DNA from: Mesorhizobium loti
GTDB taxonomy: Bacteria; Pseudomonadota; Alphaproteobacteria; Rhizobiales; Rhizobiaceae
Reading direction: 5' to 3'
Assembly: GCA_014189435.1 (NCBI GenBank)
Contig: CP050293.1
Span: 2,981,001 to 3,045,000, forward strand
DNA length: 64,000 nucleotides
Below are positions 27,727 to 35,557 of the stretch, piece by piece. The notes beneath the pieces were generated by a model. The model did not search any database. It was not told where the DNA came from and saw only the letters and a program-made list of their open reading frames with translations. The position numbers were made by a program, and so were the translations under genes. Numbering within the stretch: position 1 is the first letter of the stretch; each line of letters begins with the position of its first letter.

Positions 27727-29070
27727 TCAGACGATGCCGAGGTATCGCCGGATCTCCCATTCGCTTACCTGTTTCTGATACTCGCCAAATTCGAAGCGTC
27801 GCCCGGTGACGAAGCTGTCGATGAAGTCGTTGCCGAAGATTTCGCGGGCGACGGCACTTGCGTCGAGCCGCTCCGTCGCCTGGCCGAGATCGGACGGAAA
27901 GACGGCCTCTGGCGAAGGCGTGGCGGCATAGAAGTTTTCACCGCTTCCGGCCGGCGGTTCGATCTTGTTTCGAATGCCATGAAGGCCGGCGCCGATGCAG
28001 AGCGCCAGTGCGAGATAGGGATTGGCGTCGGCCGAGGGCACGCGAAACTCCACGCGGGTGGATTCCGGCTCGTCATTGATGACGCGCACCGCAGCCGTGC
28101 GGTTCTGGACGCCCCAATTGGCTGAGGTCGGCGCCCAGGCGCCGGGCACCAGGCGCTTGTAGGCATTGACGGTGTGGGCGCACATCGCCAGCAGTTCTGG
28201 CATCAGCCTGACCAGGCCGCCGATGAAATGGAGCCCAAGCTTGCTGATGCCATCACGCGCGGCGGGGTCGGCGAACACCGCATTGCCTTGCCGGTCGCGC
28301 ATCGAGACATGCAGGTGTCCCGACTGGCCCGGCAGCGACGGTGAAAGCTTTGACATGAACCCGGCGGTCAGGCCGTGACGGGAAAAATAGCCCTTGGCAA
28401 AATTCTTGAACAGCACCGCGTCATCGGGGGATTTCAGCCCCTTGGCGTAAGTGAGCGGCGCCTCGAAACATCCAGGCCCGAGCTCGGTGTGAATGGCATC
28501 GAGGCCGATCCCCATCGTCGTCATGGTGTCGTGCAGGCCCTGCAGGAGCTCGCCATGAACCGCCGATGTCTGCAGGGAGTAGGTGCGATTGCCCTGCGCG
28601 AAATAGGTGAGGTCGCGATAGTCCTTGGCGCGCAGGCTTTCGGGCGTCTCGTCGAACAGGAAGAACTCGTATTCGAACGCCGAGAACACGTCGAAGCCCA
28701 GATCAGCCGCCTCGGCAATCAGCCTCTGGCAGAGATTGCGCGGCGAGCGCTTGCCAAAATCGCCGGAGAAATCGGCGATGCAGAGCGCCGCGTCATCGGC
28801 AAACGGATATTTGCGCAGGCTCGCAGCATCGAGGACCGCAGGCCGGTCGATGAAGGCGCCGTCGATGAAGGTTTTTTCGGCGATGTCCCAGAAATAGAGA
28901 ACCTCGCAGAAGGGATAACCCTTGGCGGCCAGTTTGACGGCCTTGTCGGCGGAAACCAGCTTGTCTCGAAATTCGCCAGCCGGGTCCATCATGCCGATAT
29001 GCACGGCCTTGGCACCAAGCTTTTCCAGGCACGACGCGAACGTTGCGCCGGCTTCATTGACTGTCGACAT
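27727..29070 (-). CDS. Glutamine synthetase-family ligase, gamma-glutamyl-amine type
   Basis: This 447-residue protein belongs to the class I glutamine synthetase superfamily: EYEFFLFDETPE (near residue 133), ELGPGCFEAPLTYA, SGHLHVSM and NRTAAVRV. Family members linked to PotABCD-like importers, such as PuuA, attach glutamate to putrescine or other amines to start their breakdown. The start at 29070 (MSTVNEA) fits the family; the frame further upstream does not. It is the first gene of the cluster and is divergent from a LuxR-type gene. Confidence 0.88.
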   Translation of the reverse strand: MSTVNEAGATFASCLEKLGAKAVHIGMMDPAGEFRDKLVSADKAVKLAAKGYPFCEVLYFWDIAEKTFIDGAFIDRPAVLDAASLRKYPFADDAALCIADFSGDFGKRSPRNLCQRLIAEAADLGFDVFSAFEYEFFLFDETPESLRAKDYRDLTYFAQGNRTYSLQTSAVHGELLQGLHDTMTTMGIGLDAIHTELGPGCFEAPLTYAKGLKSPDDAVLFKNFAKGYFSRHGLTAGFMSKLSPSLPGQSGHLHVSMRDRQGNAVFADPAARDGISKLGLHFIGGLVRLMPELLAMCAHTVNAYKRLVPGAWAPTSANWGVQNRTAAVRVINDEPESTRVEFRVPSADANPYLALALCIGAGLHGIRNKIEPPAGSGENFYAATPSPEAVFPSDLGQATERLDASAVAREIFGNDFIDSFVTGRRFEFGEYQKQVSEWEIRRYLGIV

Positions 29071-29209
29071 ATAGGCCCGCCCTAGTATTCTCGCCTTGAG
29101 GCTAGGCTTGGGCTTCCCGCAACAAAATATCCCGATAGGGATAGACGGACGGGAAAGTTGGCACGGCCTCAAACAGGCTCCCAAAGCCCGGCTGGAGGAC
29201 AACAAGATC

Positions 29210-29941
29210 GTGGTAACCGCAGGGTTCGCGCCGTGGAATCGAAAGATTGCAGCAGCAATCCAGGAGGTTGGAACGCCCGATTTCCCGCAACGCGTCGAGG
29301 AGGCGCTGAGGGCCGTCATCGACCTCGATATCGTGATGATCTTTGCCTATTCAGGCGCGGAGAAGCCGGTCTGCCTATACCACAACATCGACCCGGTGCG
29401 GGCGGCGACGGTGATCACCGCCTATGCGAGCGGGCCCTATCTGCTTGACCCCTTCTATCGCGCGGCGACAGACCCCAAGGCCATCGGGGTCAGGCAGTTG
29501 AGAAGAATGGCGCCGGATCAATTCTACAGTTCGGAATATTTTCGCCAGCACTACGGCCTGACCAAGATCCGCGACGAGGTGGGCATCGTCTGCCGGCCGG
29601 AAGGGTGTGCGGCCATCGTCCTCAGCTTCACCCGCCCAATGGGGTCACCGGCCTTCGGGCGGCGGGATCTCAAGATCATCCAGGACGCGGAGCCTGTGAT
29701 CCGCCTGCTGATCGAACGGAACTGGAGCAATGCCCGCCTGAGCGCCATGGAAACCGGCGAGCCGATCGATCCGATGAATGCGACGCTCAACAGGATGACA
29801 GGCGGCGTTCTGACACCGCGCGAAATTGAAGTCACCTCGCTGATCCTGCGGGGACACTCCAGTGCCGCTATTGCGGATGCGCTCAACATTGCCGAGGGGA
29901 CAGTCAAGATCCACCGCAAGAATATTCACCAAAAAGCTTGA
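29210..29941 (+). CDS. LuxR-family regulator with frameshifted C-terminus
   Basis: An N-terminal sensor-like region is followed by a LuxR helix-turn-helix (LTPREIEVTSLILRGHSSAA, then TVKIHRKNIHQK). The frame ends with a stop at 29939 just inside the last helix. Removing one A from the AAAAA run at 29931-29935 restores a normal LuxR ending (LDISSQSELFSMFIF) that stops at 29999. The gene therefore looks broken by one extra base, or misread. I prefer the GTG at 29210 (GGAGG 11 bases upstream); the frame stays open back to a TTG at 29096. It is divergent from the amine-ligase gene and probably regulates that cluster. Confidence 0.75.
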   Translation: MVTAGFAPWNRKIAAAIQEVGTPDFPQRVEEALRAVIDLDIVMIFAYSGAEKPVCLYHNIDPVRAATVITAYASGPYLLDPFYRAATDPKAIGVRQLRRMAPDQFYSSEYFRQHYGLTKIRDEVGIVCRPEGCAAIVLSFTRPMGSPAFGRRDLKIIQDAEPVIRLLIERNWSNARLSAMETGEPIDPMNATLNRMTGGVLTPREIEVTSLILRGHSSAAIADALNIAEGTVKIHRKNIHQKA

Positions 29942-30134
29942 TATCTCTAGCCAATCCGAATTGTTCTCGATGTTCATCTTTCACCTTTCGAAGCAATAGC
30001 GGTGTGTTGATTGGCCCAGCCGACGGGCGCAAACATGACGACGTCAGAGCCGCCACGGCTTCGCTTCAATTCTCGCCGCAAACTGTTACCTTAGGTGAGG
30101 CTGCGGCGGGCGCGGCCGGGCTTGGGAGGATATC

Positions 30135-30452
30135 ATGTCGTTCAGGGCATTCTTGCCGGTTGCAGCGCTGACCGTTGTGGCCGGACTGTGGATCGGCACA
30201 TCGACGCCGGCCGGCGCACAATATTGTGAGGGCACGGTGCACGGCCTGTCCGGCCGCTACAATCTGGCGACCGGCAGCGGCTTTCTTGCCGTGCGGACGC
30301 GGCCGAACTCGTCATCGCGGATGATCGGGCAGCTGTTCAATGGCGATCATACCGAGATCTTCGATCGGCGCGGCAACTGGTATCAGGTCGAACTCGGCGG
30401 CCGGACCGGCTGGGCAAACGCACGCTGGCTGCGCAACGATTGCGGCTACTGA
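30135..30452 (+). CDS. Exported SH3-domain protein
   Basis: This 105-residue protein has a signal peptide (residues 1-30, ending AGAQ) and a bacterial SH3 domain (AVRTRPNSSSRMIGQL, WYQVELGGRTGWANARWL). Such domains bind cell-wall peptides or act as periplasmic adaptors. Two Cys residues (mature N-terminus and C-terminus) could form a disulfide. Its partners are unknown. Confidence 0.85.
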   Translation: MSFRAFLPVAALTVVAGLWIGTSTPAGAQYCEGTVHGLSGRYNLATGSGFLAVRTRPNSSSRMIGQLFNGDHTEIFDRRGNWYQVELGGRTGWANARWLRNDCGY

Positions 30453-30524
30453 GACATCAATGCATGCCACCCAAAAGTGGATCCGGTTTTGGGATAACGA
30501 CATGCATCAAACAAAGACCTGAGG

Positions 30525-30548
30525 CGCGTCGCAGACGCGACGCGACTT
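30525..30548 (+). terminator. Putative terminator after the SH3 gene
   Basis: CGCGTCGC (30525-30532) pairs with GCGACGCG (30537-30544) around AGAC, followed closely by a TTTT run. It lies about 70 bases after the SH3 gene, at the edge of a short rhizobial-type intergenic repeat. Stem plus T run fit a rho-independent terminator. Confidence 0.55.
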
Positions 30549-30605
30549 TTGGGCGCAGGCTGAAGGCCATGGTTGCAACCAAATTGGCTGCTTTGCGTTG
30601 CGGCC

Positions 30606-30884
30606 ATGATGGACAACAAACCTTTTGAAGTGCCGGTCGTCGTCGAACTTGGCCATGTCGGCAAATATCGCCATATCCGCAGCGCCCAGGAGGCGGCGGA
30701 GTGCCTGATGACCGTGTGGCCGCTCAATCGAGGCCCGCGCCATCGTGATGCCCTCGACACTTGCCTCAAAGTGCTGGAAGGTTATCGTTCGACCGCGGAT
30801 GCGCGCCGGGCACTGATTGAAGCCGCCAAGGAATCGGAAGTGCTGGTGCCCGACGACAGACTGCCCGACGACCGGCTGCATTGA
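30606..30884 (+). CDS. DUF982-family small protein
   Basis: This 92-residue protein matches the DUF982 pattern found repeatedly in rhizobial genomes: PFEVPVVVELGHVGKYRHI, SAQEAAECLMTVWP, then an ARRALIEAAKESEV helix. The family has no known function. The start is one of two consecutive ATGs (30606, 30609). It is followed 30 bases later by a DUF2188 gene. Confidence 0.8.
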   Translation: MMDNKPFEVPVVVELGHVGKYRHIRSAQEAAECLMTVWPLNRGPRHRDALDTCLKVLEGYRSTADARRALIEAAKESEVLVPDDRLPDDRLH

Positions 30885-30913
30885 GCAGACGGACCTTTCA
30901 ACTGGAGGTTTTC

Positions 30914-31153
30914 ATGGCGAAGCTGACTTACAAGATCGTCGAGCATGACGGCGGCTGGGCCTACAAGGTCGGAGCGACCTTCTCGGAGACGTTTCCCACC
31001 CATAAGGACGCCTTGCGCGCCGCCGAAATCGCCTCGGCCGAGCAGCAGGTCGCCGGAGCCACGGACGGCATCCAGTATGAGGACGCCGATGGCAAATGGC
31101 ATGAGGAACTGGCCGACGGCCGGGACCGGCCACAGACAGAGATTTCCGACTGA
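30914..31153 (+). CDS. DUF2188-family small protein
   Basis: This 79-residue protein has the DUF2188 layout: YKIVEHDGGWAYKVGA, then SETFPTHKDALRAAEIAS and QYEDADGKWHEE. The domain is common in Rhizobiales and has no established role. A GGAGG ribosome site precedes the ATG. It is probably co-transcribed with the DUF982 gene. Confidence 0.82.
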   Translation: MAKLTYKIVEHDGGWAYKVGATFSETFPTHKDALRAAEIASAEQQVAGATDGIQYEDADGKWHEELADGRDRPQTEISD

Positions 31154-31231
31154 CCCTTCGTCAGGAAGCCGACCGCGGACGCCCGGAGAGAAGACGTCTC
31201 GCGGCAGCAGAAGCCCGCGGCTCTATCTTCT

Positions 31232-31276
31232 GAGCATGATCCCGAAAACCGGTACCCACTTTTCGGGATCATGCTC
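31232..31276. repeat. Rhizobial-type palindromic repeat, 17-bp arms
   Basis: GAGCATGATCCCGAAAA (31232-31248) is perfectly inverted at 31260-31276 with an 11-base loop. The sequence looks like a well-known dispersed repeat of Mesorhizobium and relatives. It stands between the convergent DUF2188 gene and the minus-strand small secreted protein, where it could also terminate transcription. Confidence 0.7.
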
Positions 31277-31279
31277 TGA

Positions 31280-31606
31280 CTATTTGCCGCAGTATTGGTC
31301 GTTGACGTTGCCCTGAGCATTCGCATCGGGACCGGCGGTGTTGGAGGCGCAGGGTCCGATTGCGCCGGTGCTGCCGAGGGTGTTCAGCCCGGAGTTGTCG
31401 CCATTGATGCTACCGGTCGTGGTCGTGTCCACCGACGATGAATCCTCGTTACCGAAAAGCCAGTTGTGATGGAGCCAATCTTGCTGGTTGCCGTTCGACG
31501 ACTGCGCCATCGCCGATGTGGCGAGACCGATCGTCTGAATTACTCCGTGTCTTGGCCGCCTTGGGTGCGACACGGGTAAAACCCGCCAATCAGCCGAATG
31601 GTTCAT
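31280..31606 (-). CDS. Possible small secreted protein, unknown function
   Basis: This 108-residue frame shows a hydrophobic stretch (VIQTIGLATSAMAQ) that resembles the end of a signal peptide, then an Asn/Ser/Thr/Gly-rich tail with two Cys residues and GSINGDNSGLNTLG. The ATG overlaps the stop of the upstream alpha/beta hydrolase gene by 4 bases (ATGA), suggesting translational coupling. A GTG at the VSHPRR segment is an alternative start. The family was not recognised. Confidence 0.45.
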   Translation of the reverse strand: MNHSADWRVLPVSHPRRPRHGVIQTIGLATSAMAQSSNGNQQDWLHHNWLFGNEDSSSVDTTTTGSINGDNSGLNTLGSTGAIGPCASNTAGPDANAQGNVNDQYCGK

Positions 31607-32601
31607 TGAAATTGCTGTGAAGCCGGGTTGATGTCGGATCGGAAAGCACGGGCCGCAATGCGTTTGATGAACGCAATGACCCGTTCCGGCTCGTTGAATT
31701 GCGGCATGTGTCCGAGGCCGTCGACAGATTCGAACTCGAGCCTTTCGATCTTGTTTTGCATAGGCTCGCCGTGGGTACGGATATCGATAACCCGATCGGC
31801 CGTTCCGAAAAGAATGCCGGCCGGCATGGCGATCTCGCCATAGCGCTGCTCGAGGCGGCCGAGATCTTGTTCGACTGCCACGACATCGGAGGATGTGGCG
31901 TAGAAATGAGTTGGCCTCAGCCCCAGCCATCCACCTCCGTCGACCATGTAGTCGGCAGGAAAAGCCTGTGGCGCGAAGATGAATTCCATTGTCGGCCGCG
32001 CGTATCTGAGGCTCGTCGGTATCGCCAGCGTATAGCTCATGACCCGGCGCCACAGGCGTGACGGGATATAGAGCAAGCCCAGCTTTTCGCGCGCACCGGC
32101 TTCCATGTGGGTCAATGGCGACAACAAGGCGATGCCGGAGATCACCTCAGGATGCTCCACGGCAAGGGTCAGCGCGATGGCGCCGCCGAGGGAATGACCG
32201 ACCACCAGCGGCCTTTCCAGCCCAAGCGCTTCGATAAAGCCTCGCACGATTCCGGCCTGTTCGGGCAGGCCACCGGTGGCGCCGCCGGCGCGCACCGAAT
32301 AGCCCGCCCCCGGTCGGTCGAGCGCGATCAGCCGGTAGCCTGGGCCGAACCGGCCGAACAGAGTGTGGCGGAAATGGTGGAGTTGAGCGCCAAGCCCATG
32401 CACGAAGACGATCGGCCGCCCCTCACCCTGATCGACATAATGGATGCGGTTGCCGTCGATCTCGATGAATTTCCCGACCGGCGGCACCAGCCTTTCGGCC
32501 TTGGCCGCGATCCACAGCGTCGCCAGCACCAGACTGGCGATCCCCAGGACCGCCAGCAACAACAGAACGACCAGCAGCCACGACAGAATCGACAGGAGCA
32601 T
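31603..32601 (-). CDS. Membrane-anchored alpha/beta hydrolase
   Basis: The protein has 332 residues, beginning with a strongly hydrophobic helix (residues 1-32), so it is likely tethered to the inner membrane. The hydrolase motifs are VFVHGLGAQ (near residue 67), the nucleophile elbow GHSLGG (near residue 138) and DGLGHMPQFN with the catalytic His near residue 298. It is divergent from the molybdopterin-domain gene. The substrate is unknown. Confidence 0.88.
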   Translation of the reverse strand: MLLSILSWLLVVLLLLAVLGIASLVLATLWIAAKAERLVPPVGKFIEIDGNRIHYVDQGEGRPIVFVHGLGAQLHHFRHTLFGRFGPGYRLIALDRPGAGYSVRAGGATGGLPEQAGIVRGFIEALGLERPLVVGHSLGGAIALTLAVEHPEVISGIALLSPLTHMEAGAREKLGLLYIPSRLWRRVMSYTLAIPTSLRYARPTMEFIFAPQAFPADYMVDGGGWLGLRPTHFYATSSDVVAVEQDLGRLEQRYGEIAMPAGILFGTADRVIDIRTHGEPMQNKIERLEFESVDGLGHMPQFNEPERVIAFIKRIAARAFRSDINPASQQFQ

Positions 32602-32783
32602 TGTTCACCCGGACCAGAGCCTGGTTGAGCTTAGCCGCATCCGGTGCCGCTGCAACCTTGCATCTGGCGTGGCTGCTCATCGGGCAATCTCGGCATAGGG
32701 CACGGATCATTCACCGCTCGGCCGGCATTGCGGCCGCTGCCGCGCCGCGCTATCTCAGGCGACCCGTCTTGCCGGAGCTTCCC

Positions 32784-33527
32784 ATGCCTGAAATCGTGAC
32801 CGCCGCCATGCTCGTCATCGGCGATGAGATTCTGTCAGGCCGCACCAAGGACAAGAACATCGGCCATCTCGCCGACATCATGACGGCGATCGGCATCGAC
32901 CTGAAGGAAGTGCGCATCGTCCCGGACGAGGAAGACGAGATCGTTGCCGCGGTGAACGCCGTGCGCGTCCGCTACACCTATGTGTTCACCACCGGCGGTA
33001 TCGGCCCGACGCATGACGACATCACGGCCGATTCCATTTCCAAGGCTTTTGGCGTGCCTTGCGAATACGATGCGAAGGCCTATGCGATGCTGGAAGCGAG
33101 CTATGCCGCGCGCGGCATCGAATACACCGAGGCCCGCAAGCGCATGGCACGGATGCCGCGCGGCGCCGATCTCATCGACAATCCGGTGTCGGTCGCTCCA
33201 GGCTTCCGCATCGGCAACGTCCATGTCATGGCCGGTGTGCCGTCGATTTTCCAGGCCATGCTCGACAATGTCGTGCCGACGCTGAAGGCCGGCACGAAAA
33301 TGCTGTCGGCAACCGTGCCCTGCCCGTTCGGCGAAGGCCTCATCGGCGGGCCGCTGGGCGACATCCAGAAAGCGCATCCGGACACGATCATCGGCTCCTA
33401 CCCGAAATATGGCGACGGCAAGTTCTGGACCGAACTGGTCGTGCGCGCCCGCAGCCAGGAGGCGCTTGACGCCGCCCGCGCCGATGTCGAGGCGATGGTC
33501 GCCGGGTTCGCCAACAATCCCGGTTGA
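32784..33527 (+). CDS. Molybdopterin-binding (MoaB/CinA-like) domain protein
   Basis: This 247-residue protein has the MoCF-biosynthesis fold shared by MoaB, MogA and the N-terminus of CinA: VIGDEILSGRTKDKN near residue 12 and FTTGGIGPTHDDIT near residue 70. It lacks the CinA C-terminal amidase domain and is much longer than MogA, so it is likely a stand-alone CinA-N-type protein, possibly a pyrophosphatase. The start at 32784 (MPEIVTA) begins the conserved fold. Confidence 0.85.
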   Translation: MPEIVTAAMLVIGDEILSGRTKDKNIGHLADIMTAIGIDLKEVRIVPDEEDEIVAAVNAVRVRYTYVFTTGGIGPTHDDITADSISKAFGVPCEYDAKAYAMLEASYAARGIEYTEARKRMARMPRGADLIDNPVSVAPGFRIGNVHVMAGVPSIFQAMLDNVVPTLKAGTKMLSATVPCPFGEGLIGGPLGDIQKAHPDTIIGSYPKYGDGKFWTELVVRARSQEALDAARADVEAMVAGFANNPG

Positions 33528-33608
33528 TCCGGTCCGGACCGGAACCAAGCACGGCGCTGCAACGTTTCCTCGGCACGAGTTCGGTAGCTCGTAGATTGAG
33601 GGATCATC

Positions 33609-34442
33609 ATGCGATTCAAAACCATCGTCGCTATTCTGCAGAACGAGCAGGACGCGGAGCGGGTGCTCGACTGTGCCATTCCGCTCGCCACCCGGTTCCA
33701 GAGCCATCTGATCGGCATCCACGCCGAAACGCTTCCTGTGCCCTACACCTCTGCCACAGGCTTTCCCGACACCGAGTTCCTGCAGGTTTCGGCCGACATG
33801 AACCGGGAGCGGGCCGAGAAGCTGCAGGCCGTGTTTCTCAGGCATATCGAGAATTCCGGTCTTTCCTTCGAGTGGCGAAGCCTGGAGAGTTTTTCGGGCG
33901 ACAGTGCGCTGACCGGGATTTCAAGCGTGCGGGCCGCCGACCTCATCATAGCGGCGCAGCGCGAAACGGGCGGTGACCCGAGCGCGGATGTCGACACGCT
34001 GGTCTATGACGCCGGCCGACCGGTGCTGGTGGTGCCGCATGCGGGTCCGCTGATCACCACCTTCAAACACGTGCTGCTCGCCTGGAACGGCAGCAAGGAA
34101 GCGGCGCGCGCCGCTTTCGACGCACTGCCCTTCATCATCGAAGCCGAGAAGACCGACATATTGATCATCGACCCCCCTGAAACGCTCGACGACAGCCCGG
34201 AAGCCGCCGGCGCCGAAATCGCGTCCGCGCTATCGCGCCACGGCGCCACCGTCAGCGTCTCGGTGCAGCATTCGGGTGGCAATTCGATCGATGACATCAT
34301 CCAGACCAGGATCGCGGAGACCGGCGCCGATCTGCTGGTGCTCGGCGCCTACAGCCACTCATGGCTGCGCCAGCTTCTGTTCGGTGGCGTGACTCGCACG
34401 GTGCTGCGCACGTCGCCGGTGGCAGCCTTCCTGTCGCGTTAG
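33609..34442 (+). CDS. Universal stress protein
   Basis: This 277-residue UspA-family protein is about twice the size of a single domain. The N-terminal half (MRFKTIVAIL) is divergent and the C-terminal half keeps the nucleotide-binding signature (GAYSHSWLRQLLFGGVTRTV). FKHVLLAWNGS marks the start of the second domain near residue 142. Its stop overlaps the convergent LysR gene by 4 bases. Confidence 0.88.
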   Translation: MRFKTIVAILQNEQDAERVLDCAIPLATRFQSHLIGIHAETLPVPYTSATGFPDTEFLQVSADMNRERAEKLQAVFLRHIENSGLSFEWRSLESFSGDSALTGISSVRAADLIIAAQRETGGDPSADVDTLVYDAGRPVLVVPHAGPLITTFKHVLLAWNGSKEAARAAFDALPFIIEAEKTDILIIDPPETLDDSPEAAGAEIASALSRHGATVSVSVQHSGGNSIDDIIQTRIAETGADLLVLGAYSHSWLRQLLFGGVTRTVLRTSPVAAFLSR

Positions 34443-35359
34443 AATGCGTGGATCGAGGATCCCTGGCGCGCAGCGAAATACGCCCCGACATGGTCGATGA
34501 CGGCGGAAGTCAGGTCATGGGCCGCGTGAGGGCTGCGTCGCAAAGCGACGTCATAATAGCCGACGGACGGAAGGCCGTGCTCCAGTCCGAACGGCGCCAG
34601 TTCGCCCGACAAGGCCGCAACCGGCAACGGTGCAACTGCCAACCCGGCTCGTACCGGTGCGAGTTGGCCAGCGAGATTCTCGCTTGTACAAACGATGTGA
34701 TAGGGGATGCCGGCTGCGTCGAGCGCATCGATAGCGGACTTCCGCCAGATACAACTCGCCGGACCTGCGGCAACCGCCAGCGGACGGCGCAGGTGGGCGG
34801 TTCCATGCGCGAGGCCTGCCCACACAAGCCGGTCTCTGTGGATGGTCGTTTCGGATGATCCGGCTCGACCTGCCGCACCAGCGGTGACGAGCGCAATATC
34901 CAACTCGCCCTCATCCAGCATCCGCGACACTATGCTGCTCGTGCGGCAAGTCACGTTGATCTCCACCAGGGGGTACGCAGCCGTATAGCTGGCGAGAACC
35001 GAGGGAAGGAACGCGACGGCATATTCGTCCGTCATTCCCAGCCGCACAGCGCGTCCGTCCGACAGGCGGTTGAACCGTACTATCGCTTCTTCGGCGATCC
35101 CAAGAACACGGCGCGCGTAGGTCAGAAGCGCTTCTCCTGCTGACGTCAGCAGTATGGAGCGCCCTTGATGCACAAAGATTGGCTGTCCTATCTGCGTCTC
35201 GAGCCGCTTCATTTGCATGCTGACGGCAGATGGCGTCCGGTGCACTGTTCGGGCGGCGCCGACGAAGCTGCCAGTGTCGACAACCGCCAGCAAAGTACGC
35301 AGGAGCGCGCTGTCCAGCGCCAACAGAACGCCTGAATCCGGCCGTGCGTGGTTCGACAT
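34439..35359 (-). CDS. LysR-family transcriptional regulator
   Basis: This 306-residue LysR protein has a helix-turn-helix at about residues 10-70 (LRTLLAVVDTGSFVGAART, TPSAVSMQMKRLE) and a C-terminal ligand domain. It is divergent from a PLP-dependent decarboxylase gene. Two copies of a dyad, CGCCAATTTGGC, lie 19-50 bases upstream of its own start, where they could control both genes and its own expression. The inducer is unknown. Confidence 0.9.
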   Translation of the reverse strand: MSNHARPDSGVLLALDSALLRTLLAVVDTGSFVGAARTVHRTPSAVSMQMKRLETQIGQPIFVHQGRSILLTSAGEALLTYARRVLGIAEEAIVRFNRLSDGRAVRLGMTDEYAVAFLPSVLASYTAAYPLVEINVTCRTSSIVSRMLDEGELDIALVTAGAAGRAGSSETTIHRDRLVWAGLAHGTAHLRRPLAVAAGPASCIWRKSAIDALDAAGIPYHIVCTSENLAGQLAPVRAGLAVAPLPVAALSGELAPFGLEHGLPSVGYYDVALRRSPHAAHDLTSAVIDHVGAYFAARQGSSIHAF

Positions 35360-35377
35360 CCGTGGCAAACCCCAATC

Positions 35378-35408
35378 CGCCAATTTGGCCCCAATTCGCC
35401 AATTTGGC
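35378..35408. promoter_or_regulatory. Tandem dyad operator candidate
   Basis: CGCCAATTTGGC occurs exactly twice (35378-35389 and 35397-35408), 19 bases start to start. Each copy is itself a near-perfect dyad (GCCAA-T-TTGGC). The pair lies just upstream of the LysR start and 150 bases before the decarboxylase gene. Repeated dyads on one face of the helix fit cooperative binding by a LysR dimer pair. Confidence 0.6.
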
Positions 35409-35557
35409 TGATGATCAGTGTAAGTCCTTTTCGTTTCTCAGAGCAATCGGCTTCGGCCAAACTGAGTAAATCCAAATGGACGATCTGGTTCAACGGACGT
35501 GGCAGCCGACCGTCGGCATCTTGGCATATGCATTGTCATTACTTGGAGCCCCCCTCA

